Counted from the first letter of the stretch, positions 48,554 through 58,730 are shown. The stretch is DNA of 64,000 nucleotides from Flavobacterium haoranii (GCA_003246205.1 QKBC01000019.1:182931-246930), one strand, 5' to 3'. The notes: generated from the letters alone by a model not told the origin. Program-made: numbers and translations.

Positions 48554-50614
48554 ATGAAACTAATGAAAAAGAACTTATATTTTATTTTACTACTAATCTC
48601 TTGGGTAAGCCAAGCTCAGCTTTTAGATCCGGTTAAATGGAAAACCAGCTTAACAAAAATTTCAAACAACGAATTTGAGTTGGTTATGAATGCTACGATT
48701 GAGCCCGAATGGCACATGTATTCGCAATTTACACCCGATGGAGGCGCTTTGCCAACCGTTTTCGAATACAAAGAAGCTAAAGGAAATTATACTGTTGTAG
48801 GAAAAACAGCAGAAAGTAAATACATCAAGGAATACAATGATATTTTTGAAGTTGATGAATATTTCTTTAGTAATTCCGCTCAGTTCAAACAAAAAATTAA
48901 GGTTACCAATACCCAACTAAAGGAAATAAAAGTCTATGTAGAATATCAGGTTTGTAAAGAACAATGTATTCAACAAGACAAAACCTTTACTTTTAAACTT
49001 CCTGAAATTAAGGAAGAAAAAACAGCCGTAGTTGAAGAAGTAAAACCAACACAGCCCAAAACAGAAGCTCAATCTATAGAAATTGATACTACTGAAGCTG
49101 CAATTGTTGAGAAACAGACTATTGATGAGGCAGCTACTGTTACACCAACAGAACATAAAGATTTAGCAAAATCCGAAAAACGTGAAGAAAAAAGAAGTCT
49201 TTGGACGATATTTATTTTTGCTTTTTTAGGAGGTTTTGCCGCTTTGTTAACACCATGTGTTTTCCCAATGATTCCACTAACGGTAAGTTTCTTTACCAAA
49301 CAAAGTGGTTCACGCGAGAAAGGGATTATGAATGCCATTTTTTATGGATTGTCAATTATTGTGATTTATGTTGCATTAGGTTCGTTAATTGTTGGAATCT
49401 TTGGCGCTGATTCATTGAATGCGTTATCAACTAGTGTTATTTTTAATGTCATATTCTTTATTATTTTGGTATTTTTTGCGGCTTCTTTTTTAGGTGCTTT
49501 CGAAATTGTTTTACCGCAATCTTGGGCCAATAAAGTGGATATGCAAGCCGGAAAATCGGGGATTTTAGCTATTTTCTTCATGGCATTAGCATTAGCTATT
49601 GTATCTTTTTCTTGTACCGGACCTATCGTTGGAACATTATTAGTTGAAGCTTCATCAAAAGGAGGAATTGCTCCAATTATAGGAATGTTAGGTTTTTCAA
49701 GTGCTATTGCATTACCTTTTATGCTGTTTGCCTTATTTCCAGGTTGGTTAAATTCATTACCGAAATCAGGCGGATGGATGAATACAGTGAAAGCTTCATT
49801 AGGATTTTTAGAATTAGCTATGGCATTCAAATTTTTATCGAATGCCGATTTAGTATTGCAATTGCATTGGTTAGAAAGAGAAGTTTTTATCGCTATTTGG
49901 ATTGCAGTTTTCGGAGCTTGGGCATTTTATTTATTTGGAAAAATTACATTGCCACACGATAGTCCGCTTTCTCATATTTCTGTAGGACGCTTGTTCATGG
50001 CATTGATTGTATCCATTTTTACCGTTTATTTGATTCCGGGATTATGGGGCGCTCCATTAAAGGTAATTTCAGGATTTCCGCCACCGATGACTTATAGTGA
50101 AAGCCCTTATGGTGTAGGTTACACGAATGGAGGAGACGATACAACTGCCGAAGTTTTACCGGAACATGCGCATTTTGGTCCACACAAAATTATTGCTTTT
50201 CATGATTATGATAAAGGAGTAGCTTATGCAAAACAGATGGGTAAACCAATTTTATTAGATTTCACAGGTCATGCTTGCGTAAATTGTAGAAAAATGGAAG
50301 AACACGTTTGGTCTAAACCTGAAATTTTACCTTTATTGAAAAATGATGTGGTTTTGATTTCGCTATATGTTGATGACAAACGGGAACTGGAAGAAAAGGA
50401 TAAATATACTTCTCCAGAAACCGGAAAAGAAATTAAAACTATTGGAAATAAATGGAGTGACTTTCAAATTACACGTTATCAAAATAATGCCCAACCGTTT
50501 TATGTTATTTTAGATGCTGAAGGAAAAGACATTAGTGCACCAGTGGGTTACACACCAGATGCTGATGAATACAAAGCTTGGTTAGAAGACGGAATTAAAG
50601 CTTTTAAGAAATAA
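48554..50614 (+). CDS. dsbD: DsbD-type thiol:disulfide interchange protein
   Basis: DsbD carries electrons from cytoplasmic thioredoxin across the inner membrane to periplasmic proteins. The 686-residue protein has a signal peptide (MKLMKKNLYFILLLISWVSQA), a periplasmic alpha domain with the pair in YQVCKEQCIQQ, a charged linker, about eight membrane helices with cysteines in TPCVFPMIPLTVSFF and SFSCTGPIVGTLLVEA, and a C-terminal thioredoxin-like gamma domain with active site GHACVNCRKMEEHVW (CVNC). Start could be 48554 or the second ATG at 48563. It ends in a strong terminator. Confidence 0.93.
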   Translation: MKLMKKNLYFILLLISWVSQAQLLDPVKWKTSLTKISNNEFELVMNATIEPEWHMYSQFTPDGGALPTVFEYKEAKGNYTVVGKTAESKYIKEYNDIFEVDEYFFSNSAQFKQKIKVTNTQLKEIKVYVEYQVCKEQCIQQDKTFTFKLPEIKEEKTAVVEEVKPTQPKTEAQSIEIDTTEAAIVEKQTIDEAATVTPTEHKDLAKSEKREEKRSLWTIFIFAFLGGFAALLTPCVFPMIPLTVSFFTKQSGSREKGIMNAIFYGLSIIVIYVALGSLIVGIFGADSLNALSTSVIFNVIFFIILVFFAASFLGAFEIVLPQSWANKVDMQAGKSGILAIFFMALALAIVSFSCTGPIVGTLLVEASSKGGIAPIIGMLGFSSAIALPFMLFALFPGWLNSLPKSGGWMNTVKASLGFLELAMAFKFLSNADLVLQLHWLEREVFIAIWIAVFGAWAFYLFGKITLPHDSPLSHISVGRLFMALIVSIFTVYLIPGLWGAPLKVISGFPPPMTYSESPYGVGYTNGGDDTTAEVLPEHAHFGPHKIIAFHDYDKGVAYAKQMGKPILLDFTGHACVNCRKMEEHVWSKPEILPLLKNDVVLISLYVDDKRELEEKDKYTSPETGKEIKTIGNKWSDFQITRYQNNAQPFYVILDAEGKDISAPVGYTPDADEYKAWLEDGIKAFKK

Positions 50615-50640
50615 TAAGAAACAAATTGTAATATAAACGA

Positions 50641-50669
50641 AAACGAAGCCCAAAAGGCTTCGTTTTTTT
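50641..50669. terminator. Bidirectional terminator between dsbD and the racemase gene
   Basis: AAACGAAGCC / GGCTTCGTTT with loop CAAAA and T run; serves dsbD and probably the convergent racemase gene. Confidence 0.92.
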
Positions 50670-51741
50670 ATTCTACTAGTTTTTCAATATAATCTGAGTT
50701 AAGTAAATATAAAGCGCCCATGTATTGCAGTTTAAAAGAAATAATGTCACCTACTTTATATTCTTTTTTACAAGTGGTAATATCTACAACCATCATGTCT
50801 GAACTAGCGTCTACAATCGTAATATCAGGATTTGTTGGAGTTAAATATTGAGGTTGCATGTCTAAAAGGCCAACATCTAAAATAGCACGTAAAGAAGTTT
50901 CGCTTAAATCGGTGTTTTCGTCAATTTCATAAGTGTTTCCGGCTACATTTTCGCCTAGTTCGCCAATAGGGTTATTGGGTTTTTCGGTGATTTCAATAAT
51001 TTCGGAATACAAGGTAAACACATCGTTGTGCATTCCTTCAATGGTTTCGCCCGTAAATAAATCTTTACCAAAAAAAAGCGCTTCGCCAATTCTAAAATGA
51101 TTGACCGCCATGGGTCTAGCGTTTTTCAATAGCAAAGGAATCGCAACAGAAGTTCCGCCGGAAACCCAAGGAATTTCGACATTAAATTTAGCCTCAATCA
51201 ATTGTTTGTATAAACTCAACTGAATCAGTTTATCTTGTGTGGGCATAACGCCACTTAGGCAATTTAAATTGGTGCCAATACCACTAATTTTGATATTGGG
51301 TAAACTAAAAACTTCTTGATAAAATTGAAGTAGTTCTTCGCCCAAAACACCTTCTCGTAAATCGCCCATTTCAATCATAATGACTATTTTATGAACTTTG
51401 TTTTGGCGTTTAGCTTCTTCCGAAAGCATTTTTATGGTATAAATTTCAGTATTGAAACTCACATCGGCAAATTCCACAATTTTAGGAATATTTCGTTTAG
51501 AAGGCGGTTTAATGTACACAGTTTGAACCTCCGAATTCAGTTTTTTGATTTTCTTCAAGTTTCCAATTCTAGAATCGTGAATTTCCTGCGTTCCCAGTGC
51601 TAAGAGTTCTCTCAGATAAATAGCATTTCCGCAGAGCAATTTGGATACAACTCCCCAAGTAATGTTCCGTTCTTTGAATAATTGGTCTAAGAATGTATAG
51701 TTTTCTTTTAATTTTTGTCTGTTTAGTTTTAAAAATGCCAT
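50668..51741 (-). CDS. Alanine/ornithine racemase-like PLP enzyme
   Basis: A 357-residue fold-type III (alanine racemase-like) enzyme: an N-terminal TIM barrel with the cofactor region NITWGVVSKLLCGNAIYLRELLALG (PLP lysine in VSKLL), VIMIEMGDLREGV, GIGTNLNCLSG, VSGGTSVAIPLLLKN and FRIGEALFFGKD, then a beta domain. It belongs to the YhfX/ornithine-racemase-like branch, not to biosynthetic alanine racemase (Alr), so the substrate is open. The GNAT gene lies 7 nt upstream on the same strand. Confidence 0.85.
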   Translation of the reverse strand: MAFLKLNRQKLKENYTFLDQLFKERNITWGVVSKLLCGNAIYLRELLALGTQEIHDSRIGNLKKIKKLNSEVQTVYIKPPSKRNIPKIVEFADVSFNTEIYTIKMLSEEAKRQNKVHKIVIMIEMGDLREGVLGEELLQFYQEVFSLPNIKISGIGTNLNCLSGVMPTQDKLIQLSLYKQLIEAKFNVEIPWVSGGTSVAIPLLLKNARPMAVNHFRIGEALFFGKDLFTGETIEGMHNDVFTLYSEIIEITEKPNNPIGELGENVAGNTYEIDENTDLSETSLRAILDVGLLDMQPQYLTPTNPDITIVDASSDMMVVDITTCKKEYKVGDIISFKLQYMGALYLLNSDYIEKLVE

Positions 51742-51748
51742 GATTCAA

Positions 51749-52183
51749 TTATTGGGTTAAACGCATTTCTAAATACTTATTGGTAAAACCTAGTTTTTCA
51801 TATAATTTCTTTGCTGGATTATCAGGTTCCACATGCAGTGCAATGCTTCCTTTAACACTTGAAATTGCTTTTTGCATTAGTTTTTTACCATAGCCTTTCC
51901 CTCGTTGACTGTTATCGACAGCGATGTAAACCAAAATGTTTTCCGGAATATAATCTTTCATTCCTGTATTGTTCAAAATGACAATGCCTACGATTTTATT
52001 TTCGTCAGTGCCAATGATAATATGTCCGCCTTTTGCAGGATTCATGACATAATCGATGCATTTTAGAATATCCGCTTTAGTATCGCCGTATTGTTCTAAA
52101 TGGGTGAAAAGGAAATCAGTGATTATAGTATTTGTGAAAATTTCATGTTTTCCCGTAGTAGCATTTACAATGGTAAAATTCAT
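51749..52183 (-). CDS. GNAT family N-acetyltransferase
   Basis: A 144-residue acyl-CoA transferase. The CoA-binding motif is VDNSQRGKGYGKKLMQKAI (Q/RxxGxG/A), preceded by KIVGIVILNNTGMKDYIPENILVYIAV and followed by ALHVEPDNPAKKLYEKLGFTNKYLEMRL. The acceptor cannot be told. It is 7 nt upstream of the PLP racemase-like gene, so both may modify or use the same amino acid. Confidence 0.9.
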   Translation of the reverse strand: MNFTIVNATTGKHEIFTNTIITDFLFTHLEQYGDTKADILKCIDYVMNPAKGGHIIIGTDENKIVGIVILNNTGMKDYIPENILVYIAVDNSQRGKGYGKKLMQKAISSVKGSIALHVEPDNPAKKLYEKLGFTNKYLEMRLTQ

Positions 52184-52403
52184 GCGTAAAAAGTTTGTTT
52201 GTAAGCAAGCTCACAAAGTTAGATGTAATAAAACCAAATTGGATTTTCCAAAAGGCATTCAGTAAAAAACTGAAGTTATCGAATGATAGAAAAAAAGAAA
52301 TTTCTTTTTTAGGAATGTCTGGATTCAGACTAAACGAAATCAAATAACGTGATGCAAATTTACAAATAATATAGAAAGATTGCAAACTGATGTTTTTCAA
52401 ACA

Positions 52404-52604
52404 TCAATCTGTTTCCTCTAACTGAAATATTTCTTCAACCGGTTTTCCAAAATAACGAGCAAGTTTTAAAGCTAATAGAGTAGAAGGTACATATTTTCCT
52501 TTTTCCATAGCATTAATGGTTTGTCGGCTTACGCTAATTTGGTTAGCCAATTCTTCCTGAGAAATATTTTTTATGGCACGTAAGACTTTTAAATTATTCT
52601 TCAT
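52404..52604 (-). CDS. XRE-family helix-turn-helix regulator (YozG-like)
   Basis: A 66-residue one-domain DNA-binding protein: [60 protein letters not shown], the standard Cro/CI fold. It has no ligand domain. Proteins like this are usually encoded with a small membrane protein; here they overlap by 11 nt. It probably regulates its own operon. Confidence 0.92.
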   Translation of the reverse strand: MKNNLKVLRAIKNISQEELANQISVSRQTINAMEKGKYVPSTLLALKLARYFGKPVEEIFQLEETD

Positions 52605-53076
52605 GATTCGCTTTATTAAGTTTGTAGATCATATAATGGAAACGAATAATAAAGAACAGTAGCAGGGTAAATGTATTGTAAAAAAGGACATTTAAAAATG
52701 AAATACCATACATAAAAACAGTAAAAAGTAAAATTAAACCATAGTTTAGATAAGTTGCCCAAACTAAACTTTCATAACGTATTTGTGCAATATATTCGTC
52801 TTCATTTTTCAGTTTTGAAAACCCAATCAGCAATCCACCGACAATTAAACAAAAAGTCAAAATTTCATCGGTTATACTGTTTTTAATAAACTGAAAAAAA
52901 TGATTAGTATCTTGACCAAAGATTTCATCATTGTAAACAGCAAAAACAGTAACGTTCAGGTAATCATCTATTTTCCATTCAAAAACAGAACTTAGAATAG
53001 CAAAAATAAAACTAGGTATAAATAAAATCCAGCCTAGTGTTTTCAATTGGTTCGGAAAAAGAAAATGTGTTTTCAT
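52594..53076 (-). CDS. Membrane protein, partner of the XRE regulator
   Basis: A 160-residue protein starting at ATG 53076 with four membrane segments (about residues 14-32, 73-92, 112-131 and 133-152). The loop between the first two has [34 protein letters not shown]. No catalytic motif. The promoter at 53103-53134 excludes an upstream ATG at 53133. It overlaps the XRE gene, forming a two-gene unit of the type often seen for membrane-linked regulation; function unknown. Confidence 0.75.
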   Translation of the reverse strand: MKTHFLFPNQLKTLGWILFIPSFIFAILSSVFEWKIDDYLNVTVFAVYNDEIFGQDTNHFFQFIKNSITDEILTFCLIVGGLLIGFSKLKNEDEYIAQIRYESLVWATYLNYGLILLFTVFMYGISFLNVLFYNTFTLLLFFIIRFHYMIYKLNKANHEE

Positions 53077-53102
53077 ACGGATTAAAGAATTAAAATGATA
53101 TT

Positions 53103-53134
53103 CAAATGTAAAGTATATTTTACATATAGACAAA
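53103..53134 (-). promoter_or_regulatory. Promoter of the membrane/XRE operon
   Basis: Minus strand TTTG (53131-53134), 20-bp spacer, TACATTTG (53103-53110). A full match; the expected start is near 53096, leaving a 20-nt leader. Confidence 0.75.
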
Positions 53135-53215
53135 TATGATTTACAAAAAGTTGTTTTTACTTTACATTTTTTGATTAGTTAAACTTTTAAATAGTATTTT
53201 TCTTAATTCTTTTTC

Positions 53216-53223
53216 TATATTTG
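53216..53223 (+). promoter_or_regulatory. -7 box of the comM-like gene
   Basis: TATATTTG, 32 nt before ATG 53256. Confidence 0.55.
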
Positions 53224-53255
53224 TATCATTATAAGCCATTTAAATAATATTCGCC

Positions 53256-54791
53256 ATGTTAGTAAAAGTATTTGGAAGCGCCGTTTTTGGCGTTGATGCC
53301 ACAACTATTACCGTTGAGGTAAACATTGATAAAGGAATTGGCTACCACTTGGTAGGTTTACCAGATTCCGCTATAAAAGAAAGCAGTTATCGCATTGCTG
53401 CAGCTCTAAAAAATAACAACTATCATTTTCCGGGAAAAAAGATTATCATCAATATGGCACCTGCCGATTTGCGCAAGGAAGGTTCTGCTTATGATTTGAC
53501 GATTGCTGTTGGTATTTTAGCGGCTTCCTCTCAAATAAATTCTGATGAAGTCGGGAATTATATCATTATGGGTGAATTATCGTTAGACGGAAGTTTACAG
53601 CCTATAAAAGGAGCTTTGTCTATTGCGATTAAAGCCAAAGAAGAAGGTTTTAAAGGTGTTCTACTGCCGATTCAGAATGCAAAAGAAGCTGCAATTGTGG
53701 AAGGGATTTCGGTTTACGGTATTGAAAATGTAACAGAAATCATTGATTTTTTTGAAGGAAACAGAAATTTACAGCCAACTGTGATCAATTCTCAAGAAGA
53801 ATTTTCAAAAACCTTAGATTTTCCGGAGTTTGATTTTGCCGATGTCAAAGGGCAAGAGTCTATTAAAAGATGTATGGAAATTGCAGCAGCAGGAGGACAT
53901 AACATTATTTTGATTGGTCCGCCGGGAGCCGGAAAAACTATGTTAGCCAAAAGATTACCAAGTATTTTGCCGCCAATGACAATGCAGGAAGCTTTGGAAA
54001 CGACTAAAATACATTCGGTTGCCGGAAAAATAAAAGAAGCCGGTTTGCTCACCCAACGTCCTTTCAGAAATCCGCACCACACATCAAGTTCCGTTTCTTT
54101 AGTTGGTGGCGGAAGTTATCCACAGCCAGGAGAAATTTCACTAGCGCACAATGGAGTTTTGTTCTTAGATGAATTGCCCGAATTTAAACGGGAAGTGTTG
54201 GAAGTCATGCGCCAACCTTTAGAAGACAGGGAAGTAACCATTTCGAGAGCTAAATTTACGATTACCTATCCGTCGAGTTTTATGTTGGTTGCCAGTATGA
54301 ATCCAAGTCCGGGTGGCTATTTTAACGATCCTAATGCTCCGGTGAGCAATTCTCCCCAAGAAATGCAACGTTATATGAATAAAATTTCCGGACCGTTATT
54401 GGATAGAATTGATATTCATATTGAAGTGACTCCGGTTCCTTTTGAAAAATTATCCGATACTCGAAAAGCAGAAAGTAGTACTATTATTAGAGAAAGGGTA
54501 ACCAAAGCAAGAACTATTCAATCTAAGCGTTTTGAATTGATGAAAAACGTACATTATAATGCACAAATGAGCAGTAAATTAATTCGGGAGTATTGTGTTT
54601 TGGATGAGGTTTCTTTAGGATTGATTAAAACAGCTATGGAGCGTTTGAATTTATCAGCTCGGGCGTATGATAGAATTTTGAAAGTTTCCAGAACTATTGC
54701 TGATTTAGAAGCTTCTAGCATTATTCAGTCCCATCATATTGCAGAAGCTATACAGTATAGAAGTTTAGACAGAGAAGGTTGGTTGTGTTAA
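53256..54791 (+). CDS. comM: YifB/ComM-family AAA+ ATPase (Mg-chelatase-like)
   Basis: A 511-residue hexameric helicase-like ATPase; ComM promotes branch migration during natural transformation. Domains: N-terminal Lon-like fold ([44 protein letters not shown]), AAA+ domain with Walker [16 protein letters not shown], Walker [27 protein letters not shown], sensor segment [14 protein letters not shown], and a C-terminal Mg-chelatase domain. Length and order are normal. The cell may therefore be competent, but no other competence gene is in the window. Confidence 0.94.
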   Translation: MLVKVFGSAVFGVDATTITVEVNIDKGIGYHLVGLPDSAIKESSYRIAAALKNNNYHFPGKKIIINMAPADLRKEGSAYDLTIAVGILAASSQINSDEVGNYIIMGELSLDGSLQPIKGALSIAIKAKEEGFKGVLLPIQNAKEAAIVEGISVYGIENVTEIIDFFEGNRNLQPTVINSQEEFSKTLDFPEFDFADVKGQESIKRCMEIAAAGGHNIILIGPPGAGKTMLAKRLPSILPPMTMQEALETTKIHSVAGKIKEAGLLTQRPFRNPHHTSSSVSLVGGGSYPQPGEISLAHNGVLFLDELPEFKREVLEVMRQPLEDREVTISRAKFTITYPSSFMLVASMNPSPGGYFNDPNAPVSNSPQEMQRYMNKISGPLLDRIDIHIEVTPVPFEKLSDTRKAESSTIIRERVTKARTIQSKRFELMKNVHYNAQMSSKLIREYCVLDEVSLGLIKTAMERLNLSARAYDRILKVSRTIADLEASSIIQSHHIAEAIQYRSLDREGWLC

Positions 54792-54823
54792 AAAAAGAAA
54801 AAGCTGGTTACTTAACCAGCTTT
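54791..54823 (-). terminator. mvaS terminator (also at the comM end)
   Basis: AAAGCTGGTTA / TAACCAGCTTT, 11-bp stem. The A run at 54790-54800 forms a T run on the minus strand, so it mainly serves mvaS. Confidence 0.85.
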
Positions 54824-54856
54824 AACTAAACCAAAAACTAAATAAAACTGTGAACA

Positions 54857-56209
54857 TTACTTCCTTAAGTAATATCGTGCTCCTAATAAATTAGGATTTT
54901 CTTTTTCTATATAATCGATTGAATATTCGTTTGAAGCTTCAATCACTGAATTTTTCAATTCTTTTTTATGCAACTTTTCGTAAGTATCAAAATCAATAGC
55001 AGTACGTTGTTCTAAAACTTCAAACAAGTTGGTTTTAGTAATTTCGCTTTGCCACTGCGGAGCAACTTCTGCTTCAAAAACTTTTGCTTTTGAACCGCTG
55101 CCATAAGCAATAAATCCTACTTTATTTCCACTAAGTGCTTTATTTTCTTTAGCACTGAAATATAAAGCGGATAATAAACCTAAGAAAATAGAACCTGTAT
55201 AAACGTTTCCTACTTTTCCTGAAGCAATTTCAGCCGGATATAATTTTTCGTTTACCAAAGCCAAATATTCCGGAGATTTGGTCAACGCTTTTGTTTTTTC
55301 TTTTACCGTTTCGCCTTCTTGCTGGGCTAACAATTCCGGATTTTCAGTTGCAAAAATATCGATGAACGTTCTTCTTCCTTGAAAGCAATAGGGTAGATGC
55401 ATTAAAATCAAATCCCAATTTTCATATACTTTCCAACCTTCTTCAGCTTCAACTTTGAAGTTTTCATAAGCTTCAGCAATTCGGTTGATGTAACATTCGT
55501 TAGAATATTGTCCGTCAAAAACCGGTTGCTCTTTTGCAATACTCACTTCTGTTTCTAAAACTCCAAACCAATTTTCGTTAGAATCATCACCAAAAATAGC
55601 TTCTTTGGTTACGGTTCTTTTGGGTTTGAAAAAGTCGAAAACACCTTCAGTTCCTACACCTACAGCATTCCTAAACGAAAGAATTCTTGGATTAGCGGTT
55701 ATTAGCATTGCAATAGCACCAGCACCTTGAGTATATTCGCCTGTAGAATCCAGATCATATTTGGCATTATCAGTCGTAATGACAATTGCTTTTTTAGTTG
55801 GATTCAATCGCACAAAATCTAGACAATTTTGTAAAGCATCCACACCACCAATGCAAGCAAAGGTTAAGTCTACTACATCGCAATTTTTTAAAGCCCTTTC
55901 ACCTAATTCTTTTTCGATTAGTTGAACCAAATAAGAACCAATCGGTTTTGAACTGTCAACTGCACTTTCAGTACCTACATATATTCGGGAAATACTGCTC
56001 AAATCAATATTTTCCTGTTGTATCAATTTGTAAAGAGCGTTTGCGGCTAGGGTTACGGTATCCTGATGTACATCCAAAAAACTCATTTGTTGTAATCCCA
56101 GACCTTTTATTAGTTTTGCCGGTTCAATATTTCTTTTCTCGGCTAGTATTTCTATTGGTAAATATATTTTAGGAATATCAAACTGTATAGCGTCAATACC
56201 TACTTTCAT
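54857..56209 (-). CDS. mvaS: Hydroxymethylglutaryl-CoA synthase
   Basis: MvaS joins acetoacetyl-CoA and acetyl-CoA to HMG-CoA at the start of the mevalonate pathway to isoprenoids, which feed menaquinone and undecaprenyl phosphate. The 450-residue thiolase-fold protein has the nucleophile in LTFACIGGVDALQNCLDF, the general-base region EYTQGAGAIAMLI, histidine in LILMHLPYCFQGRR and the motif GNVYTGSIFLGLLSAL. Possession of a mevalonate-type gene fits the family Flavobacteriaceae. Confidence 0.94.
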   Translation of the reverse strand: MKVGIDAIQFDIPKIYLPIEILAEKRNIEPAKLIKGLGLQQMSFLDVHQDTVTLAANALYKLIQQENIDLSSISRIYVGTESAVDSSKPIGSYLVQLIEKELGERALKNCDVVDLTFACIGGVDALQNCLDFVRLNPTKKAIVITTDNAKYDLDSTGEYTQGAGAIAMLITANPRILSFRNAVGVGTEGVFDFFKPKRTVTKEAIFGDDSNENWFGVLETEVSIAKEQPVFDGQYSNECYINRIAEAYENFKVEAEEGWKVYENWDLILMHLPYCFQGRRTFIDIFATENPELLAQQEGETVKEKTKALTKSPEYLALVNEKLYPAEIASGKVGNVYTGSIFLGLLSALYFSAKENKALSGNKVGFIAYGSGSKAKVFEAEVAPQWQSEITKTNLFEVLEQRTAIDFDTYEKLHKKELKNSVIEASNEYSIDYIEKENPNLLGARYYLRK

Positions 56210-56368
56210 TCTGATTTGTTTTACACAAAAATAAAAAGCATACTCAATTTTTACGTGAATATGCTTTAAAATATTGGGGTCGAAAAAACGATTTACGAAT
56301 ATGATAAATAAATTACCTTATTTTTTTGGTATGTAAATTTTTAGAATAAATTTTTAAAAATTATGTAA

Positions 56369-57226
56369 CTACAATTCTTCGGCAAAAGTGTCTCCATTCC
56401 TAATTTCACCGGTTTTGTATCCTTTCATGAACCATTTCATACGTTGTTCAGAAGTTCCGTGCGTAAAAGAATCGGGAACAACACGGCCTTGCATTTTCTT
56501 TTGAATTTCATCATCACCTACAGCATGTGCTGCACTTAAGGCTTCTTCAATGTCTCCTTCTTCTAAATATTTTTGATTGTAGTGCGCCCAAAGACCAGCA
56601 TAAAAATCGGCTTGAAGTTCTAAACAAACACTTAATTTATTTGCTTCGGCTTCACTTTTACCTTGTTGTAATTGACGAACTTTACCCGATGTACCTAAAA
56701 GTGTTTGTATATGGTGACCTACTTCATGAGCAATTACATAAGCTGTGGCAAAGTCACCGCCTTTAGCTCCAAAACGAGTACGAAGTTCTTCAAAGAACGT
56801 TAAATCCATGTATACTTTATGATCGCCGGGACAATAAAAAGGACCGGAAGCTGAACTGGCTCCTCCACATGCGGTTTCAACATTTCCTGAGAAAAGAACC
56901 ATTTTTGGTTTTTCGTATTGTCCTAAATTATTTTCAGTAAAAATTTGTGACCAAATGTCTTCTGTATCGGCTAAAACAGTAGCTGCAAATTCGCCCATTT
57001 CTTTTTCTTCAGCAGTAAGTTCTCTTTGCTGAACTTGTTCGGTTGCAGTACCTTGGTTTAACTGTTCCAGAACCGGAGCAATGGTTTGTCCTGTTTCTCC
57101 GCCAAACATTTGAAGTAGTAGTATAATGATTCCAATTACACCGCCACCAACGATTGCTTTGCCCCCGCCGGACATTCCTCTGCGGTCTTCAACGTTGCCA
57201 CTTTGTCTTCTACCTTGCCATTTCAT
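56369..57226 (-). CDS. YpfJ-like neutral zinc metallopeptidase (membrane-anchored)
   Basis: A 285-residue protein: N-terminal MKWQGRRQSGNVEDRRGMSGG, one membrane helix (VGGGVIGIIILLLQMFGG), then a zincin domain with the HExxH motif in AYVIAHEVGHHIQTLLG and the downstream third ligand around LELQADFYAGLWAHY. Family PF04228 (YpfJ). The catalytic domain should be outside the cytoplasm. Substrates are not known. A membrane-protein gene lies 25 nt upstream on the same strand. Confidence 0.93.
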   Translation of the reverse strand: MKWQGRRQSGNVEDRRGMSGGGKAIVGGGVIGIIILLLQMFGGETGQTIAPVLEQLNQGTATEQVQQRELTAEEKEMGEFAATVLADTEDIWSQIFTENNLGQYEKPKMVLFSGNVETACGGASSASGPFYCPGDHKVYMDLTFFEELRTRFGAKGGDFATAYVIAHEVGHHIQTLLGTSGKVRQLQQGKSEAEANKLSVCLELQADFYAGLWAHYNQKYLEEGDIEEALSAAHAVGDDEIQKKMQGRVVPDSFTHGTSEQRMKWFMKGYKTGEIRNGDTFAEEL

Positions 57227-57251
57227 TTTTTATTGTTTTTTATTTTATTGT

Positions 57252-58022
57252 TTATTCTATTCCGATTTCTTCAATTTCAGATTTGTCTTCAAAACCAATT
57301 GCCTGTTCATAGATACTATAATAAGTACTGTATATAAAAGGTAATGTAAAAAAGATTCCTAAACAAAAGCCTATAATTCCCAGCGAACAGACAAATACAG
57401 CGATAAGCAGGGCTAAAAAGATATAAAAAGGTTGTTTGCCGAATAAAGTAATACTTTTTGAAAGTGCTTCGGAGTAATTCATATCTTCATAAATAATTAA
57501 AGGAATTGTGAAGATGGTAACCATTGATATTAAACCTTGTGATAAGAAACTTAAAAACTCTAAACCAGTAAAAATCAATAATGAATTAACAATTGCCATA
57601 GTAAAACCGACAATAGCATAAGCTATCATAAGAGGCATCACATATTTTCCTTTATAAAATTCAAAAATTGTACTTAAACTAAATTCTTTATTTCGTTTAG
57701 CTAAATAATTAATGTGAATGAATCCTGCTGTAATAGGAGCCATCACAGCACTTGAAATTGTAGAAAAAATTCCGGTAGAAATAATATAGACCGGACTTTT
57801 AGACATAACGGAAATTTGAACCATCATTTCAGAAAAATCACTTAATCCAAAGATTATACTAATTAATCCGAAATAAAGCATAATGAATACAATGGTTAAT
57901 AGTATTAAAGTAGCTCCTCCTATTAAGAATGTTTTTTTGTAAACGGCAAAACTTTCTTCAATTACAGTTCCTAATTCTAAAGGATAGCCATACATTAATT
58001 TGTCTTCAATCTTTTTTTTCAT
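57252..58022 (-). CDS. Integral membrane protein of unknown function
   Basis: A 256-residue protein with six long hydrophobic segments and an N-terminal amphipathic region MKKKIEDKLMYGYPLELGTVIEESFAVYKK. The repeated pattern of a helix ending in small residues followed by a phenylalanine/tyrosine-rich loop is like proteins with a glycerophosphodiester phosphodiesterase membrane domain or DUF4013, but I cannot assign it. The C-terminus EDKSEIEEIGIE is acidic. It lies between rluA-like and zinc-peptidase genes, 15 nt downstream of the former. Confidence 0.7.
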   Translation of the reverse strand: MKKKIEDKLMYGYPLELGTVIEESFAVYKKTFLIGGATLILLTIVFIMLYFGLISIIFGLSDFSEMMVQISVMSKSPVYIISTGIFSTISSAVMAPITAGFIHINYLAKRNKEFSLSTIFEFYKGKYVMPLMIAYAIVGFTMAIVNSLLIFTGLEFLSFLSQGLISMVTIFTIPLIIYEDMNYSEALSKSITLFGKQPFYIFLALLIAVFVCSLGIIGFCLGIFFTLPFIYSTYYSIYEQAIGFEDKSEIEEIGIE

Positions 58023-58037
58023 TGTGGTTAGAATTTT

Positions 58038-58730
58038 TTAAGATATAGAATTCCAAATGGGGTCATTCGGAGTGTTGGCAGTAAATGTAAGAATTTCTTT
58101 TGTAACCGGATGTTGCAGGATTAATTTTCGGGCATGTAAATGAATGCCACCATCAGGATTGCTACGATCAAAACCGTATTTTAAGTCACCTTTAATCGGA
58201 CATCCGATAGCAGCTAATTGGCAACGGATTTGATGATGGCGACCTGTATGCAAATCAATCTCTAAGGCATAATAGTTGTTCAATTTTTGAAAAACAGAGT
58301 AGGAAAGACTCGCTTTTTTACTGTCTTTTATTTCTTTTATATGTGCTTTAGAAGTATTGTTCTTGGGATTTCTGGTTAGGAAATGAACTAAAGTATCTTT
58401 TTCCTTCGGAGGCTGATTTTTTACCACAGCCCAATACGTTTTTTGAGTTTCTCTGTTTTTAAAGGTTTCGTTTAATCGAGATAAAGCTTTAGAAGTTCTG
58501 GCGAATACAACAATCCCGGAAGTGGGGCGGTCTAAACGATGAACCACGCCTAAAAAAACTTCGCCGGGTTTGTTGTATTTTTCTTTGATATATTCTTTTA
58601 CTATATCTGACAATGGTTTGTCACCGGTTTTATCGCCTTGAACAATATCACCCACACGTTTGTTAATGACAATGATGTGATTGTCTTCGTGTAATACTTG
58701 CAGATTATCCTTAGTTGAGAGAATTTTCAT
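58038..58730 (-). CDS. RluA-family RNA pseudouridine synthase
   Basis: A 230-residue enzyme that isomerises uridine to pseudouridine in rRNA or tRNA. Motifs: VLHEDNHIIVINKRVGDIVQGD, the catalytic Asp in LGVVHRLDRPTSGIVVFARTSKAL (HRLDxxTSG), LEIDLHTGRHHQIRCQLAAIG and LHARKLILQHPVTKE. There is no S4 domain, so it is a single-domain RluA-type; the target position is not predictable. Its gene is 46 nt after panB on the same strand. Confidence 0.94.
   Translation of the reverse strand: MKILSTKDNLQVLHEDNHIIVINKRVGDIVQGDKTGDKPLSDIVKEYIKEKYNKPGEVFLGVVHRLDRPTSGIVVFARTSKALSRLNETFKNRETQKTYWAVVKNQPPKEKDTLVHFLTRNPKNNTSKAHIKEIKDSKKASLSYSVFQKLNNYYALEIDLHTGRHHQIRCQLAAIGCPIKGDLKYGFDRSNPDGGIHLHARKLILQHPVTKEILTFTANTPNDPIWNSIS

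Noticed and set aside
49366..49830. 154-codon minus-strand frame
   Set aside because: Antisense to the membrane domain of DsbD; Ala/Pro/Asn/Lys-rich mirror of hydrophobic codons.
52143..52400. 85-codon minus-strand frame between the GNAT and XRE genes
   Set aside because: Overlaps the start of the GNAT gene, has no recognisable domain and an AT-driven composition (F, I, S, N rich); probably untranslated.
55798..56172. 124-codon plus-strand frame
   Set aside because: Antisense to the N-terminal part of mvaS, which has all active-site motifs in its own frame.
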